DNA of 64,000 nt, taken from contig NZ_JAGHRA010000001.1 in assembly GCF_017744015.1 (NCBI RefSeq), forward strand, positions 62,001-126,000, written 5' to 3'. Within the stretch, counting starts at the first letter, position 1. The number at the start of each line of letters is the position of its first letter. This document shows, in pieces, positions 46,305 to 55,225 of this stretch. A program made the translations under genes and the position numbers. The stretch comes from Paracoccus sp. R12_2 (lineage in GTDB: Bacteria > Pseudomonadota > Alphaproteobacteria > Rhodobacterales > Rhodobacteraceae). Under the pieces are notes generated by a model. That model ran no database searches. It saw only the letters and a list, made by a program, of their open reading frames with translations, and was not told the origin of the DNA.

Positions 46305-47675
46305 TCAGGCGACCTCGGCAAAAACCTTGTTCAGCGCCTGTTCCAGCTTGTCGAACATCTCGTCCATCTGGTCCTCGGTCAGCACGAAAGGCGGGCACAG
46401 CACGATCGACTGCCCCAGCGGGCGACAGATCAGGCCCAGATCGGTGCAGGTATTGGCGATGCGTTCGCTGACCGACAGATCCCCGTCAAAGGGGGTCTTG
46501 GTCGCCTTGTCCTTGACCGCCTCAAGCGCCCACATGAAGCCGATGCCGCGCAGTTCGCCGATATGGTCGCTGCGATCCATGATCGCCCGCAACCCCGCCT
46601 CCATGCGCGGGGCAAGCCGCTGCACGTTGTCGGCGAGGCCCTCGTTCATCACCACGTCGATGGCCTTCAGCGCGATCGCGCAACCGACCGGATGGCCCGA
46701 GGCGGTGAAGCCATGCGGAAATTCCTCGATCTTCTCGATGGCGGCCTGCAGGCGTTCGGAAAGATCCGGCCCCAGGATCACCGCGCCCATCGGGAACAGG
46801 CCAGCGGTCAGGTTCTTTGAACTGATGATCGCATCCGGCGTGAAGTCATAGGTCTGGCACCCCCAGGTATTGCCGGTCCGGCCGAAGCCGCAGATCACCT
46901 CGTCCGAGATCATCGGGATGTCGTGCTTCTTCAGAATCGGCAGGATCGCCTGGAAATAGCCGCTGGACGGCGGAATGACCCCACCCGCACCCATGACCGG
47001 CTCGGCGAAGAAGCCCGCGATGGTGTCCGCACCCTCGCGTTCGATGGTTTCTTCCAGTTCGCGTGCCATGCGGGCGGTGAATTCGTCTTCGGTTTCGCCC
47101 TCTTCGCCATTGCGCCAGTAATGCGGACAGGTCAGGTGGATGAACCCGTCCAGCGGCAGGCCGAACACCTCGTTATAGGGTTTTCCGGTCATGCTGGCCG
47201 ACACCACCGTCACACCGTGATAGGCGTTCACGCGGGTCAGGATCTTGCGCTTTTGCGGATTTCCCTCGCTGGCGTGCAGGAACCACAGCATCTTGACCAT
47301 GGTGTCGTTCGCCTCGGACCCCGAGTTGGTATAGAAAACCTTGCCATTCGGGAACGGAGAGACCTCGACCAGCTTTTCCGACAGCATGACGGTCTGATCC
47401 GACATCCGCCCGAAGAACGCGTGATAGCCGGGGAACTTGTCGTACTGGGCCTTTGCGGCCTCGGCCAGACCCTTGTGATCGAAACCAGCGACCATGTTCC
47501 ACAGCCCGGAATTGGCATCCAGATACCGCCTGCCGTTCACATCGACCACATAGGGCCCCTCGCCATGGGTCAGCACGACGGCGCCGCGTTTGTGCACGCT
47601 TGGCAGGTCGGTAAAGCCATACAGCGAATATTCGTCGGCGCGGGCTTCCCAGCTTTGCGGTTTGTTCATCGTCAT
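46305..47675 (-). CDS. Class III omega-aminotransferase (omega-amino acid/amine:pyruvate type)
   Basis: A 456-residue PLP enzyme of fold type I, class III. Key features are the N-terminal YLDANSGLWNMVAGFDH, TNSGSEANDTMVKM (phosphate-binding Ser/Gly/Ser), ISDEVICGFGRTG with the Asp contacting the ring nitrogen, and the Schiff-base lysine in IISSKNLTAG. The pattern, including FPHGFTASGHPVGCA, is that of the Paracoccus/Chromobacterium omega-transaminases, which move amino groups from amines or beta-alanine to pyruvate. It is a single gene on the minus strand, with a 186-base divergent region to the DUF2380 gene. Confidence 0.93.
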   Translation of the reverse strand: MTMNKPQSWEARADEYSLYGFTDLPSVHKRGAVVLTHGEGPYVVDVNGRRYLDANSGLWNMVAGFDHKGLAEAAKAQYDKFPGYHAFFGRMSDQTVMLSEKLVEVSPFPNGKVFYTNSGSEANDTMVKMLWFLHASEGNPQKRKILTRVNAYHGVTVVSASMTGKPYNEVFGLPLDGFIHLTCPHYWRNGEEGETEDEFTARMARELEETIEREGADTIAGFFAEPVMGAGGVIPPSSGYFQAILPILKKHDIPMISDEVICGFGRTGNTWGCQTYDFTPDAIISSKNLTAGLFPMGAVILGPDLSERLQAAIEKIEEFPHGFTASGHPVGCAIALKAIDVVMNEGLADNVQRLAPRMEAGLRAIMDRSDHIGELRGIGFMWALEAVKDKATKTPFDGDLSVSERIANTCTDLGLICRPLGQSIVLCPPFVLTEDQMDEMFDKLEQALNKVFAEVA

Positions 47676-47861
47676 GCCTCCGTGGACGGATCTGAAGGCA
47701 AGCTAGCCGCGCCGCGAGAGGCGTTCAATGGGCGGCATTCCCGCGCGCGCAAATTGCCAGCGTCCTGGCCGGTTTCACGCCGGATCGCCCGTCGGACCAG
47801 ACGAATTGCCGATTGCACGCTGCGTTCAGCCCCGACTACGCTGGGGCGCAAGAGGTGAGAT

Positions 47862-48317
47862 ATGCGTAACGTCATCGCTGCGGTGCTGCTTGCCGCCCTG
47901 CCCGCAACCACGGGGGCGCAGCAGGTCGGCATCCTGCCAGTCAAACTGCTGGACACGTCCAGAGAGGCCCGCGATCAGCAGCAGGATCATCAGCGACGCA
48001 TGGACATCCTGGCCGAGACGCTGCTGAGCGAGATCGACGACGCATCGCTGATCGGTGCCGATGTCGTTGCGACCTGTTCGCCCGAAACGACCGAATGCCT
48101 GTTGGGCCTGGCCCGCGACAGCGGCGATGATCAGGCGCTGTTCATCGTCGCGCAGAAGACCAGCACACTGATCCTGCAATTGTTCGCCAATCTGGTCGAC
48201 ACCGAAAGCGGTGACCTGATCCTTAGCCGCAACCTGAATTTCCGCGGCGACAACGACGATGCCTGGCGCCGCGCGGGCCGGTTTCTTGCCCGTCAGATGC
48301 GCGAGGCGGGCGAATGA
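47862..48317 (+). CDS. DUF2380-type exported protein
   Basis: A 151-residue protein with a short signal peptide ([19 protein letters not shown]). The mature part fits DUF2380: [20 protein letters not shown], then alternating strands such as [22 protein letters not shown] and the ending [21 protein letters not shown]. Members are periplasmic or secreted proteins of unknown function. One conserved pair of cysteines is present (CSPETTEC). The start ATG follows an AAGAGGTGAG ribosome site. miaB begins 94 bases downstream in the same direction. Confidence 0.75.
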   Translation: MRNVIAAVLLAALPATTGAQQVGILPVKLLDTSREARDQQQDHQRRMDILAETLLSEIDDASLIGADVVATCSPETTECLLGLARDSGDDQALFIVAQKTSTLILQLFANLVDTESGDLILSRNLNFRGDNDDAWRRAGRFLARQMREAGE

Positions 48318-48411
48318 CCCCCTGACATTGCAGCGGCGCCGCCGATCCGGCATCGTCTTTGCAATACCCGTGTTTTGCTGTATCAGCGCGCGAACCCCAA
48401 GGACAGCGCCG

Positions 48412-49746
48412 ATGACCGACGAAACCAGCACCACGGCTGTGAAAAAACTTTTCATCAAGACCTATGGCTGTCAGATGAACGTCTATGACAGCCAGCGCAT
48501 GGCCGAGGCCATGGGCGCCGAAGGCTATGTCCTGACCGAGGATCAGGCCCAGGCGGACATGGTGCTGCTGAACACCTGCCATATCCGCGAGAAGGCGGCC
48601 GAAAAGCTGTATTCCGATCTGGGCCGCCTGAAGACGCTGAAGGCGGACAGGCCGGACATGAAGATCGGCGTCGCTGGCTGTGTGGCGCAGGCCGAGGGCG
48701 AAGAGATCATCCGCCGGATGCCGCTGGTGGATCTTGTCGTGGGCCCGCAGACCTACCACCGCCTGCCCGCGATGGTTCGGGGCGAGGCTCCGCGAATCGT
48801 CACCGACTTCCCGGAAGAGGACAAGTTCGACCACCTGCCCGCGCCGCGCGCGACGCGCCGCGCACCGGCGGCGTTTCTGACCGTGCAGGAAGGCTGCGAC
48901 AAGTTCTGCGCGTTCTGCGTGGTGCCCTATACCCGCGGGGCCGAGGTCAGCCGCCCGGTCGAGCGCATCCTGCGCGAAGCCCGCGATCTGGTGTCGCGCG
49001 GCGTGCGCGAGATCACGCTTCTGGGCCAGAACGTCAACGGCTGGCATGGCGCGGGTGAAGACGGGCGCGAATGGGGATTCGGCCGCCTGATCCGTGCCCT
49101 TGGGGACGTCGACGGGCTGGACCGCATCCGCTATACGACCAGCCATCCCAACGACATGGCCGACGACCTGATCGAGGCGCATCGCGACGTGCCGCAGCTG
49201 ATGCCCTATCTGCATCTGCCGGTCCAGTCGGGCAGCGACCGGATCCTGAAGGCGATGAACCGCAAGCACACGGCGGACCAGTATCTGCGGTTGATCGACC
49301 GCATTCGCGCCGCACGCCCCGACATCATGCTGACCAGCGATTTCATCGTGGGCTTTCCGGGCGAGACCGATCAGGACCATGCCGATACGTTGCGTCTGAT
49401 CGAACAAGTCGGCTTCGGCAGCGCCTTCAGCTTCAAGTATTCACCTCGGCCCGGCACCCCCGCCTATGAGCGCCCCGAGGTCGATGCCGCGATCGCCGAT
49501 GCGCGGCTGCAGGAACTGCAGGCCCTGCTGTCACGGCAACAGAAGGATGCGCAGGCGGCCATGGTCGGGCGGACGCTTGGCGTGCTGTTCGAGAAAACGG
49601 GCCGGATCGCGGGGCAGATGGTCGGAAAATCGGACTATCTGCATTCGGTCTTCGTCAAGGCGCCGGACGCAAGGATCGGCGATCTGGCGCAGGTGCGGAT
49701 CGTGGAAAGCGCCCCGAACTCGTTGCGCGGCGAACTGGTGGCCTGA
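48412..49746 (+). CDS. miaB: tRNA-2-methylthio-N6-dimethylallyladenosine synthase
   Basis: A radical-SAM methylthiotransferase that modifies A37 of tRNAs reading codons that start with U. The 444-residue protein has the N-terminal UPF0004 domain with [18 protein letters not shown] and NTCHIREKA (cluster cysteines), the radical-SAM CxxxCxxC in [16 protein letters not shown] and a C-terminal TRAM domain ([20 protein letters not shown]). Length fits. The start at 48412 has AAGGACAG before it; earlier in-frame codons lack one. It converges with ccoP across a 229-base gap that holds a duplicated hairpin element. Confidence 0.96.
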   Translation: MTDETSTTAVKKLFIKTYGCQMNVYDSQRMAEAMGAEGYVLTEDQAQADMVLLNTCHIREKAAEKLYSDLGRLKTLKADRPDMKIGVAGCVAQAEGEEIIRRMPLVDLVVGPQTYHRLPAMVRGEAPRIVTDFPEEDKFDHLPAPRATRRAPAAFLTVQEGCDKFCAFCVVPYTRGAEVSRPVERILREARDLVSRGVREITLLGQNVNGWHGAGEDGREWGFGRLIRALGDVDGLDRIRYTTSHPNDMADDLIEAHRDVPQLMPYLHLPVQSGSDRILKAMNRKHTADQYLRLIDRIRAARPDIMLTSDFIVGFPGETDQDHADTLRLIEQVGFGSAFSFKYSPRPGTPAYERPEVDAAIADARLQELQALLSRQQKDAQAAMVGRTLGVLFEKTGRIAGQMVGKSDYLHSVFVKAPDARIGDLAQVRIVESAPNSLRGELVA

Positions 49747-49773
49747 CCGCCTCGCCGCGGCTGAAGGATATTC

Positions 49774-49842
49774 CGCCGGCCCCCAGGAACGCGCGAACAA
49801 TCGGGGACCGGCGTCTTTCGCACGGGCGCTGCCTTGCGAAAG
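49774..49842. repeat. Two-hairpin element, copy 1
   Basis: Hairpin A: stem CGCCGG-c-CCCC (49774-49784) pairs with GGGG-a-CCGGCG (49803-49813), loop of 18 bases starting AGGAACGCGCGAACA. One base later hairpin B: CTTTCGCA (49815-49822) with TGCGAAAG (49835-49842). The arrangement is repeated 118 bases downstream with a different stem but the same loop. It sits between the stops of miaB and ccoP. Strand and function are unknown. Confidence 0.75.
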
Positions 49843-49891
49843 GTCGTGGCCGGAAAGCGGAACCTTTGGCCCGCCCAGGCGATTTGTTGTG

Positions 49892-49957
49892 CGGTCGTCC
49901 CCAGGAACGCGCGAACAGGACGGGGACGACCGCTTTCACGCCAAGTGGCAGCGTGAA
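49892..49957. repeat. Two-hairpin element, copy 2
   Basis: Hairpin C: perfect 11-bp stem CGGTCGTCCCC (49892-49902) with GGGGACGACCG (49922-49932), loop of 19 bases starting AGGAACGCGCGAACA, identical over 15 bases to copy 1. Hairpin D follows: TTCACGC (49935-49941) with GCGTGAA (49951-49957). Stem bases differ from copy 1 while pairing is kept, which points to conserved structure. It ends 18 bases beyond the ccoP stop codon. Confidence 0.75.
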
Positions 49958-49975
49958 CCGGATTGGCCGGGCGGC

Positions 49976-50995
49976 TTATTCGCCGCCGCCCAGACCGTGA
50001 ACATATGCCGCGACCGCACGGATATCGGCCTCGGACAGGCGCGACGACCATGCCGGCATGACGCCGTAGGGGCCTTCCTGAACCATCCGGCGGATCGTCT
50101 GCGGGTCGCTGCCATACAGCCAGACAGCATCGGCCAGGTTCGGTGCACCTTGCGTGCGGTCGCCGGTGCCGTCCTCCATGTGGCAGGCCGCGCAGTTGTC
50201 CTGGAACACCACCTCGCCCGCAGCTGCCGCCATCTGGTCGTGCGGCAGATCGGACAAGGACAGGACATAGTCGACCACCTGGTCGATCTGCGTGCCCTCC
50301 AGCAATTCATCGCGGCCAAAGGCCGGCATCTCGGAATAGCGAGTGTCCGGATCCTGCGGATCGCGAACTCCGTGCTGCAGGGTCAGGTGGATATCCTCCA
50401 GCGTGCCACCCCACAGCCATGCGTTGTCCAGCAGGTTGGGGTATCCGCGCGCGCCGCCGGCCCCGGATCCGTGACACTGCGCGCACCATGTCCTGAACAC
50501 CGCGCCACCGGCATTCGTGGCATAGTTCATCAGCTCGGCATCGCCCGGGATCTGGTCCAGCTCGACCGAGGCCAGACGCGTCTGCACGGCTGCGTTGGCC
50601 TGATCGAAATGCTGGATCTCGGCCGCGACCTGTTGGCGGGTGTTGGTCCCCAACAGGCCCTGCGTCGCCTGATTGACCAGCGGTATCGCCGGATAGGCGA
50701 TGACATAGCCGATCGACCAGATGATCGTCGCGTAGAACGTCCACAGCCACCATCGCGGCATCGGGTTGTCGTATTCGGTGATGCCGTCCCATTCATGCCC
50801 GGTCGAGGGTACCTCGGCCTGCACAGCGACACCGTGGCGACCCTTGCGCCGGTGGCGTGGCGCCTCGGGCGCGTCGGCGGCGCGGCGCGGCGGGATGTCG
50901 CCGGTCATCTTGGCTGCATGTTCGGCATCGGCGGCCGCGCGTTCAAGCGCGATCCGATCGTCGCTGTCCGGCGTCTTGTCCTTGTCGTCGGCCAT
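49976..50995 (-). CDS. ccoP: cbb3-type cytochrome c oxidase subunit III (dihaem)
   Basis: The membrane-anchored dihaem cytochrome c of the cbb3 oxidase, 339 residues. After a charged cytoplasmic N-terminus and one or two helices (about residues 80-105, [19 protein letters not shown]) come two haem c motifs, CAQCH and CAACH. ATG 50995 is chosen over a GTG one codon earlier because AAGGAGG lies seven bases upstream. The ATG overlaps the ccoQ stop (TGATG). It is the last gene of the ccoNOQP operon; no ccoGHIS genes follow. Confidence 0.96.
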   Translation of the reverse strand: MADDKDKTPDSDDRIALERAAADAEHAAKMTGDIPPRRAADAPEAPRHRRKGRHGVAVQAEVPSTGHEWDGITEYDNPMPRWWLWTFYATIIWSIGYVIAYPAIPLVNQATQGLLGTNTRQQVAAEIQHFDQANAAVQTRLASVELDQIPGDAELMNYATNAGGAVFRTWCAQCHGSGAGGARGYPNLLDNAWLWGGTLEDIHLTLQHGVRDPQDPDTRYSEMPAFGRDELLEGTQIDQVVDYVLSLSDLPHDQMAAAAGEVVFQDNCAACHMEDGTGDRTQGAPNLADAVWLYGSDPQTIRRMVQEGPYGVMPAWSSRLSEADIRAVAAYVHGLGGGE

Positions 50996-51183
50996 CACCG
51001 GCCCTCCTTGTCGTCAGCCTCGGCGGGGCGGGTCTCGTGGCGAAAGATGCTTTCGGCGGCGTCTTTCTGGGCCCTGCGGGCGCCGGGGCGGAACACGAAC
51101 AGAACCACCCCCACGAAGAACAGCGTCAGCAGCAGCAGCACCCAGCTGTCGGCCAGTTGACGCAGGAAAGAATAGGTTTCCAT
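50995..51183 (-). CDS. ccoQ: cbb3-type cytochrome oxidase small subunit
   Basis: A 62-residue single-helix subunit that stabilises cbb3 oxidase. It begins [20 protein letters not shown] with a helix to about residue 32 ([14 protein letters not shown]), then a charged tail. Length is normal for CcoQ. It starts 10 bases after the ccoO stop and overlaps ccoP by one base. The frame extends upstream inside ccoO, so the ATG at 51183 is the sensible start. Confidence 0.93.
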   Translation of the reverse strand: METYSFLRQLADSWVLLLLTLFFVGVVLFVFRPGARRAQKDAAESIFRHETRPAEADDKEGR

Positions 51184-51193
51184 CTGTGTCTCC

Positions 51194-51919
51194 TCAGCGC
51201 GGCGCATCGGGGTTGAAGGTCGAGAAATCGACCATCGTGCCCAGAACCTGAAGATAGGCCACCAGCGCATCCATCTCGGTCACCTGCGGCTGACGGTCGA
51301 AATTGCGCTGCTGCGCGCCGGGATAGCGGTCCTGCATCCCTGATGCGTCTGCATTGGGGTCGGCCTGCGCCCGGAAATCCTCGACCGCGGCGGCGATCAT
51401 GTCATCGCTGTAGGGCACGCCGACCATGGCGTCGGTTTCCAGCCTCTGCGCGACATGCTGCGCGCCGATGATGCGATCCGACAGAAAGCCGTATTTCGGC
51501 ATGATCGATTCAGGCACCACCGATTGCGGGTCGGTCAGGTGGTCGACATGCCATTCATCCGAATAGCGCCCGCCGACGCGCGCCAGGTCGGGGCCGGTGC
51601 GTTTCGAGCCCCACTGGAACGGATGGTCATACATCGATTCGGCCGCAAGGCTGTAATGACCATAGCGTTCCACCTCGTCCCGCATCGGCCGGATCATCTG
51701 GCTGTGACAGACATAGCAGCCTTCGCGCACATAGATGTCACGCCCGGTCAGTTCCAGCGGGGTATAGGGACGGACGCCTTCGACCTTCTCGATCGTGTTC
51801 TCAAGATAGAACAGAGGCGTGATCTGCACGATGCCGCCGATCGTGACCACCAGGAACGAGAATACCAGCAGCAGCGAGGCGTTCTTTTCCAGGATCTTGT
51901 GCTTTTCCAGAATTGCCAT
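51194..51919 (-). CDS. ccoO: cbb3-type cytochrome c oxidase subunit II (monohaem)
   Basis: The monohaem cytochrome c subunit, 241 residues, passing electrons from CcoP to CcoN. It has an N-terminal helix ([19 protein letters not shown]) and the haem motif CYVCH at residues 68-72, with the later Met ligand region around [11 protein letters not shown]. Spacing to ccoN is 12 bases and to ccoQ 10 bases, so it is within the operon. Confidence 0.97.
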   Translation of the reverse strand: MAILEKHKILEKNASLLLVFSFLVVTIGGIVQITPLFYLENTIEKVEGVRPYTPLELTGRDIYVREGCYVCHSQMIRPMRDEVERYGHYSLAAESMYDHPFQWGSKRTGPDLARVGGRYSDEWHVDHLTDPQSVVPESIMPKYGFLSDRIIGAQHVAQRLETDAMVGVPYSDDMIAAAVEDFRAQADPNADASGMQDRYPGAQQRNFDRQPQVTEMDALVAYLQVLGTMVDFSTFNPDAPR

Positions 51920-51931
51920 CGTTCGACCCCC

Positions 51932-53536
51932 TTATTCGGCCGGCACGGCGATTGCCGTGTGATACGCCTTGGGTTGTCTCGCGACGGTCGCCCAAAGATT
52001 GTAAGCCATGATCAATCCTCCGGCGAGGTACATCGCCCCACCCAGCGCGCGGACCACATACATCGGGAACTTGGCGGCCACGGTGTCGGCGAAGGCGTTC
52101 ACAAGGAAGCCCTGGCTGTCGACCTCGCGCCACATCAGCCCTTCCATGATCCCGGTCACCCACATCGAGGCGGCGTAGAGAACGATCCCGATCGTCGCGA
52201 GCCAGAAATGCCAGCTGACCAGCGACAGGCTGTAAAGCCGTTCGCGCCCCCACAGCCGCGGCACCAGATAGTAAAGCGCACCAAAGGTGATCATGCCGTT
52301 CCAGCCAAGTGCGCCGGAATGAACATGGCCGATGGTCCAGTCGGTATAATGCGACAGGCTGTTGACGGCCTTGATCGACATCATCGGGCCTTCAAACGTG
52401 GACATGCCGTAGAAACCGACGGCCACCACCATCATGCGGATGATCGGATCGGTGCGCAGCTTGTCCCAGGCCCCCGACAAGGTCATCAGGCCGTTGATCA
52501 TGCCGCCCCAGGACGGCATCCACAGCATGATCGAAAACACCATCCCCAGCGTCGAGGCCCATTCCGGCAGCGCCGTGTAATGCAGGTGGTGCGGCCCGGC
52601 CCAGATATACAGGAAGATCAGCGCCCAGAAGTGGATGATCGACAGCTTGTAGCTATAGACCGGACGCTCGGCCTGCTTGGGGATGAAGTAATACATCATT
52701 CCCAGAAACCCGGCGGTCAGGAAGAAGCCGACGGCGTTGTGGCCATACCACCACTGCACCATCGCGTCCTGAACGCCCGAGAACACCTGCACGGACTTCG
52801 AACCGAAGATGCTGACCGGGATCGACAGGTTGTTGACCACGTGCAGCATCGCGATGGTCACGATGAAGGCCAGGTAGAACCAGTTCGCCACATAGATATG
52901 CGGCTCTTTCCGCTTGACGATCGTGCCCAGGAAGACGGCCAGATAGACCAGCCAGACGGCGGTCAGCCACCAGTCCACATACCATTCCGGTTCCGCATAT
53001 TCCTTGGATTGCGTGGCGCCCAGAACATAGCCCGTCGCCGCCAGAACGATCACCAGTTGATAGCCCCAGAACACGAACCAGGCGGCGTTTCCGCCCCACA
53101 GCCGCGCCGCCGAAGTGCGCTGCACCACATAGAAAGAGGTCGCGATCAGGGCATTGCCGCCGAATGCGAAGATGACCGCGCTGGTGTGCAGCGGGCGCAG
53201 CTTGCCGAAATTGGTATACCCCTGCGTCAGGTCGCTGAGGTTGAGGGCGGGAAACGCAAGCTGGAACGCGATCACCACGCCGACCAGAAATCCGATCACC
53301 GCCCAGAAGGTCGTGGCGATCACACCGGCCCGCACCACGTCGTCCATGTATTCATCTGCGTTAGGCGGCACGTTCGGTTCATCGATACGGCGAAGCGTCC
53401 AGACGAACATCCCTGCGGCGACCAGCATGACGGTCAGCGCGTTGACCATGTAGGCCGGGTCGCGCGCCAGATTTGCGCCGATCGCAGCCGCAAGCGCGAC
53501 CAGCCCAAGCAAGATCAGTTTGACATAATTCCACAT
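51932..53536 (-). CDS. ccoN: cbb3-type cytochrome c oxidase subunit I
   Basis: The catalytic haem b/haem b3-CuB subunit of the high-affinity oxidase used at low oxygen, 534 residues and about twelve helices. Ligand histidines are in [33 protein letters not shown] (CuB/Tyr region), [11 protein letters not shown] and [15 protein letters not shown] 53536 is set by GGGAAACC and by the conserved N-terminus; upstream in-frame codons are rejected. The upstream gap carries two FNR boxes. It is divergent from a tandem Usp gene. Confidence 0.98.
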   Translation of the reverse strand: MWNYVKLILLGLVALAAAIGANLARDPAYMVNALTVMLVAAGMFVWTLRRIDEPNVPPNADEYMDDVVRAGVIATTFWAVIGFLVGVVIAFQLAFPALNLSDLTQGYTNFGKLRPLHTSAVIFAFGGNALIATSFYVVQRTSAARLWGGNAAWFVFWGYQLVIVLAATGYVLGATQSKEYAEPEWYVDWWLTAVWLVYLAVFLGTIVKRKEPHIYVANWFYLAFIVTIAMLHVVNNLSIPVSIFGSKSVQVFSGVQDAMVQWWYGHNAVGFFLTAGFLGMMYYFIPKQAERPVYSYKLSIIHFWALIFLYIWAGPHHLHYTALPEWASTLGMVFSIMLWMPSWGGMINGLMTLSGAWDKLRTDPIIRMMVVAVGFYGMSTFEGPMMSIKAVNSLSHYTDWTIGHVHSGALGWNGMITFGALYYLVPRLWGRERLYSLSLVSWHFWLATIGIVLYAASMWVTGIMEGLMWREVDSQGFLVNAFADTVAAKFPMYVVRALGGAMYLAGGLIMAYNLWATVARQPKAYHTAIAVPAE

Positions 53537-53644
53537 GGTTTCCCGTGTCCCGTTCGATGAAGGCCGCACCACGATTGCGACGAGTCGCGGCACTGGCGCC
53601 TGCGCTTCATCGTCAGGCAATACGAAGACTACGGTCGCGAAACC

Positions 53645-53658
53645 TTGATCTGCGTCAA
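53645..53658. promoter_or_regulatory. FNR-type box 1 (ccoN side)
   Basis: TTGAT-CTGC-GTCAA matches the TTGAT-N4-ATCAA consensus with one mismatch. Its centre is 41.5 bases upstream of position 53610 on the minus strand, and a TATTGC hexamer (53617-53622) fits as -10, giving ccoN a leader of about 74 bases. FnrP, encoded nearby, is the likely activator. Confidence 0.8.
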
Positions 53659-53667
53659 ACTCGTCAC

Positions 53668-53681
53668 TTGATTCGGATCAA
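53668..53681. promoter_or_regulatory. FNR-type box 2 (Usp side)
   Basis: A perfect TTGAT-TCGG-ATCAA site, 23 bases centre to centre from box 1 and 57 bases before the Usp start. It could activate the Usp gene, contribute to ccoN, or both. Confidence 0.85.
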
Positions 53682-53738
53682 GGCGTCGTTCGCCCCGACG
53701 CGCCAGCGTGTCCACAACCGAGGTGCAAGGAGGCTGAG

Positions 53739-54578
53739 ATGGCTTACAAGACGATCCTGACCGTGCTGACCGAGAAACGGCAGACACCGCAACTGGACGC
53801 GGCGGCCGCATTGGCCGTGCGCGAGGACGCTCATCTGGATATCCTGTGTCTGGGAATCGATCACAGCCAGGCCGGATATTATTTCCCCGGCGGCACCCCC
53901 TACGCGTTTCAGGAGGCGATAGATTCCGCGATGGAGCAGGCCGAATCGCTGGAACAGGCCGTGCGCAGGCATCTGGTGTCCGCCGCCGATCTGCGCTGGT
54001 CGGTCGATTCGGCCGTCGCGCAGATCGGTGGTATCGCGAACCTGGTCGGGATGCGGGCGCGATTCTCGGACCTGACCGTGCTGGGGCGTCCCTATGGTGG
54101 CGATGCGCCGGGCGATGCCGAGGCGGTGACCGAAGCAGCCCTGTTCGAAGGCGGCTGCCCCGTGCTGATACTACCCGATACCGGACTATCCGACCAACCT
54201 CCGCGCCGCATCCTGGTGGCATGGAATCAGTCGGTCGAGGCGCTGGCCGCGGTGCGGCGCGCCCTGCCATTGTTGAAACAGGCCGAAACAGTCGAAATCA
54301 CCGTCGTCGATCCGCGCCGCGGCGGACCGGAACGGTCCGATCCGGGCGGCGCGCTGACCCAGATGCTGACGCGACACGGCGTGCGGGCCGAAATTGCGGT
54401 GCTGGCCCGAACCGCGCCCGCCATCAGTGACGAGCTGATCCGACGGGCCACGGAAATCGACGCCGAGATGATCGTGATGGGCGCCTATGGCCACTCGCGC
54501 TTCCGCGAGGCGATTCTGGGCGGCGCGACCCGCAACATGCTGGAAAAGAACAACGTTCCGGTATTCATGGCGCGGTGA
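53739..54578 (+). CDS. Tandem-domain universal stress protein
   Basis: A 279-residue protein with two Usp domains (about 1-145 and 150-279). The second carries most of the nucleotide-binding signature, GAYGHSRFREAILGGA, in which the final residue of the G-x2-G-x9-G-S/T pattern is Gly; the first domain's loop is degenerate. It is divergent from ccoNOQP and has two FNR boxes upstream, so it is probably induced at low oxygen. A Usp gene near ccoNOQP and fnrP is also known in Paracoccus denitrificans. AAGGAGGCTGAG precedes the ATG. Confidence 0.92.
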   Translation: MAYKTILTVLTEKRQTPQLDAAAALAVREDAHLDILCLGIDHSQAGYYFPGGTPYAFQEAIDSAMEQAESLEQAVRRHLVSAADLRWSVDSAVAQIGGIANLVGMRARFSDLTVLGRPYGGDAPGDAEAVTEAALFEGGCPVLILPDTGLSDQPPRRILVAWNQSVEALAAVRRALPLLKQAETVEITVVDPRRGGPERSDPGGALTQMLTRHGVRAEIAVLARTAPAISDELIRRATEIDAEMIVMGAYGHSRFREAILGGATRNMLEKNNVPVFMAR

Positions 54579-54690
54579 ACCGCAAACGCCGCAGGATCAG
54601 TCCGATGGGTGCAAATCGTGGTCCTCATCAGGACGGTCGCAATTCCGCGGCGCCGCCATCCGGGGCAAAAAGAAACACGATCAACGCATG

Positions 54691-54719
54691 AAAAAGGGCG
54701 GCAAGAATGCCGCCCTTTT
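54691..54719. terminator. Terminator between Usp and cspA
   Basis: An 11-bp stem AAAAGGGCGGC/GCCGCCCTTTT (54692-54702 and 54709-54719) with an AAGAAT loop has A and T flanks on both sides, so it can serve both converging genes. The 112 bases between the Usp stop and this stem show nothing else. Confidence 0.88.
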
Positions 54720-54781
54720 CCGAATTCCGGTCATTCAAACGAACGCTGTGTCCCGGAAAATCCGGAACGTCGTTCGATCGA

Positions 54782-54988
54782 TCAGACGAACTGCAGGTTC
54801 GACGCCGATTCGCGACCGTCACGGCCGGTTTCGATGTCGAAGGTCACGGCCTGGCCGTCCTGCGGGTGGGGCAGACCCGAGCGCTCGACTGCCGAGATGT
54901 GCAGGAACACGTCGCGCTTGCCGTTTTCCGGCTGGATGAAGCCGAAGCCTTTAGTTGCGTTGAACCATTTCACGGTGCCGTTGGCCAT
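54782..54988 (-). CDS. cspA: Cold-shock protein (CspA family)
   Basis: A 68-residue nucleic-acid-binding OB-fold protein. It starts MANGTVKWFNATKGFGFIQP (RNP1 KGFGFI) and has DVFLHISAVERSG (RNP2 VFLH), the two RNA-binding motifs. AAGGAGAC precedes the ATG. A strong promoter 120 bases upstream gives a leader of about 113 bases, as expected for cold-shock genes. It lies between Usp and fnrP. Confidence 0.96.
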   Translation of the reverse strand: MANGTVKWFNATKGFGFIQPENGKRDVFLHISAVERSGLPHPQDGQAVTFDIETGRDGRESASNLQFV

Positions 54989-55108
54989 CGTGATGTCTCC
55001 TTAGAAAATGCCGCCCGCGGAACTGCGGCGGCCCGGCTGGTCAGATCAAACTCGAAGACTGAAGCCGATTAGGGAGACAGATCGAAGCAGAGATAACGTA
55101 GCCACGCC

Positions 55109-55137
55109 TATATAGGGCGTTCCGGGCGCGTTCGCAA
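55109..55137 (-). promoter_or_regulatory. cspA promoter
   Basis: On the minus strand TTGCGA (55132-55137) is followed after exactly 17 bases by TATATA (55109-55114), predicting a start near 55102 and a 5' leader of about 113 bases. Confidence 0.7.
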
Positions 55138-55225
55138 CTGGCCAACGCAAATAAAGGCCCGATCATGGCTGGCCGGGCCATAAGCGCGAGCGGCAGCACG
55201 GCCCCCGGTGTCCGATCCCGATGGT

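Noticed and set aside
49781..49917. LexA-like sites in the duplicated hairpin loops (GTTC-N4-GTTC on the minus strand)
   Set aside because: The alphaproteobacterial SOS box is GTTC-N7-GTTC; spacing here is four bases and the motif lies in hairpin loops.
49774..49957. CRISPR array
   Set aside because: Only two copies, spaced 118 bases, with variable stems and no cas genes; hairpins fit better.
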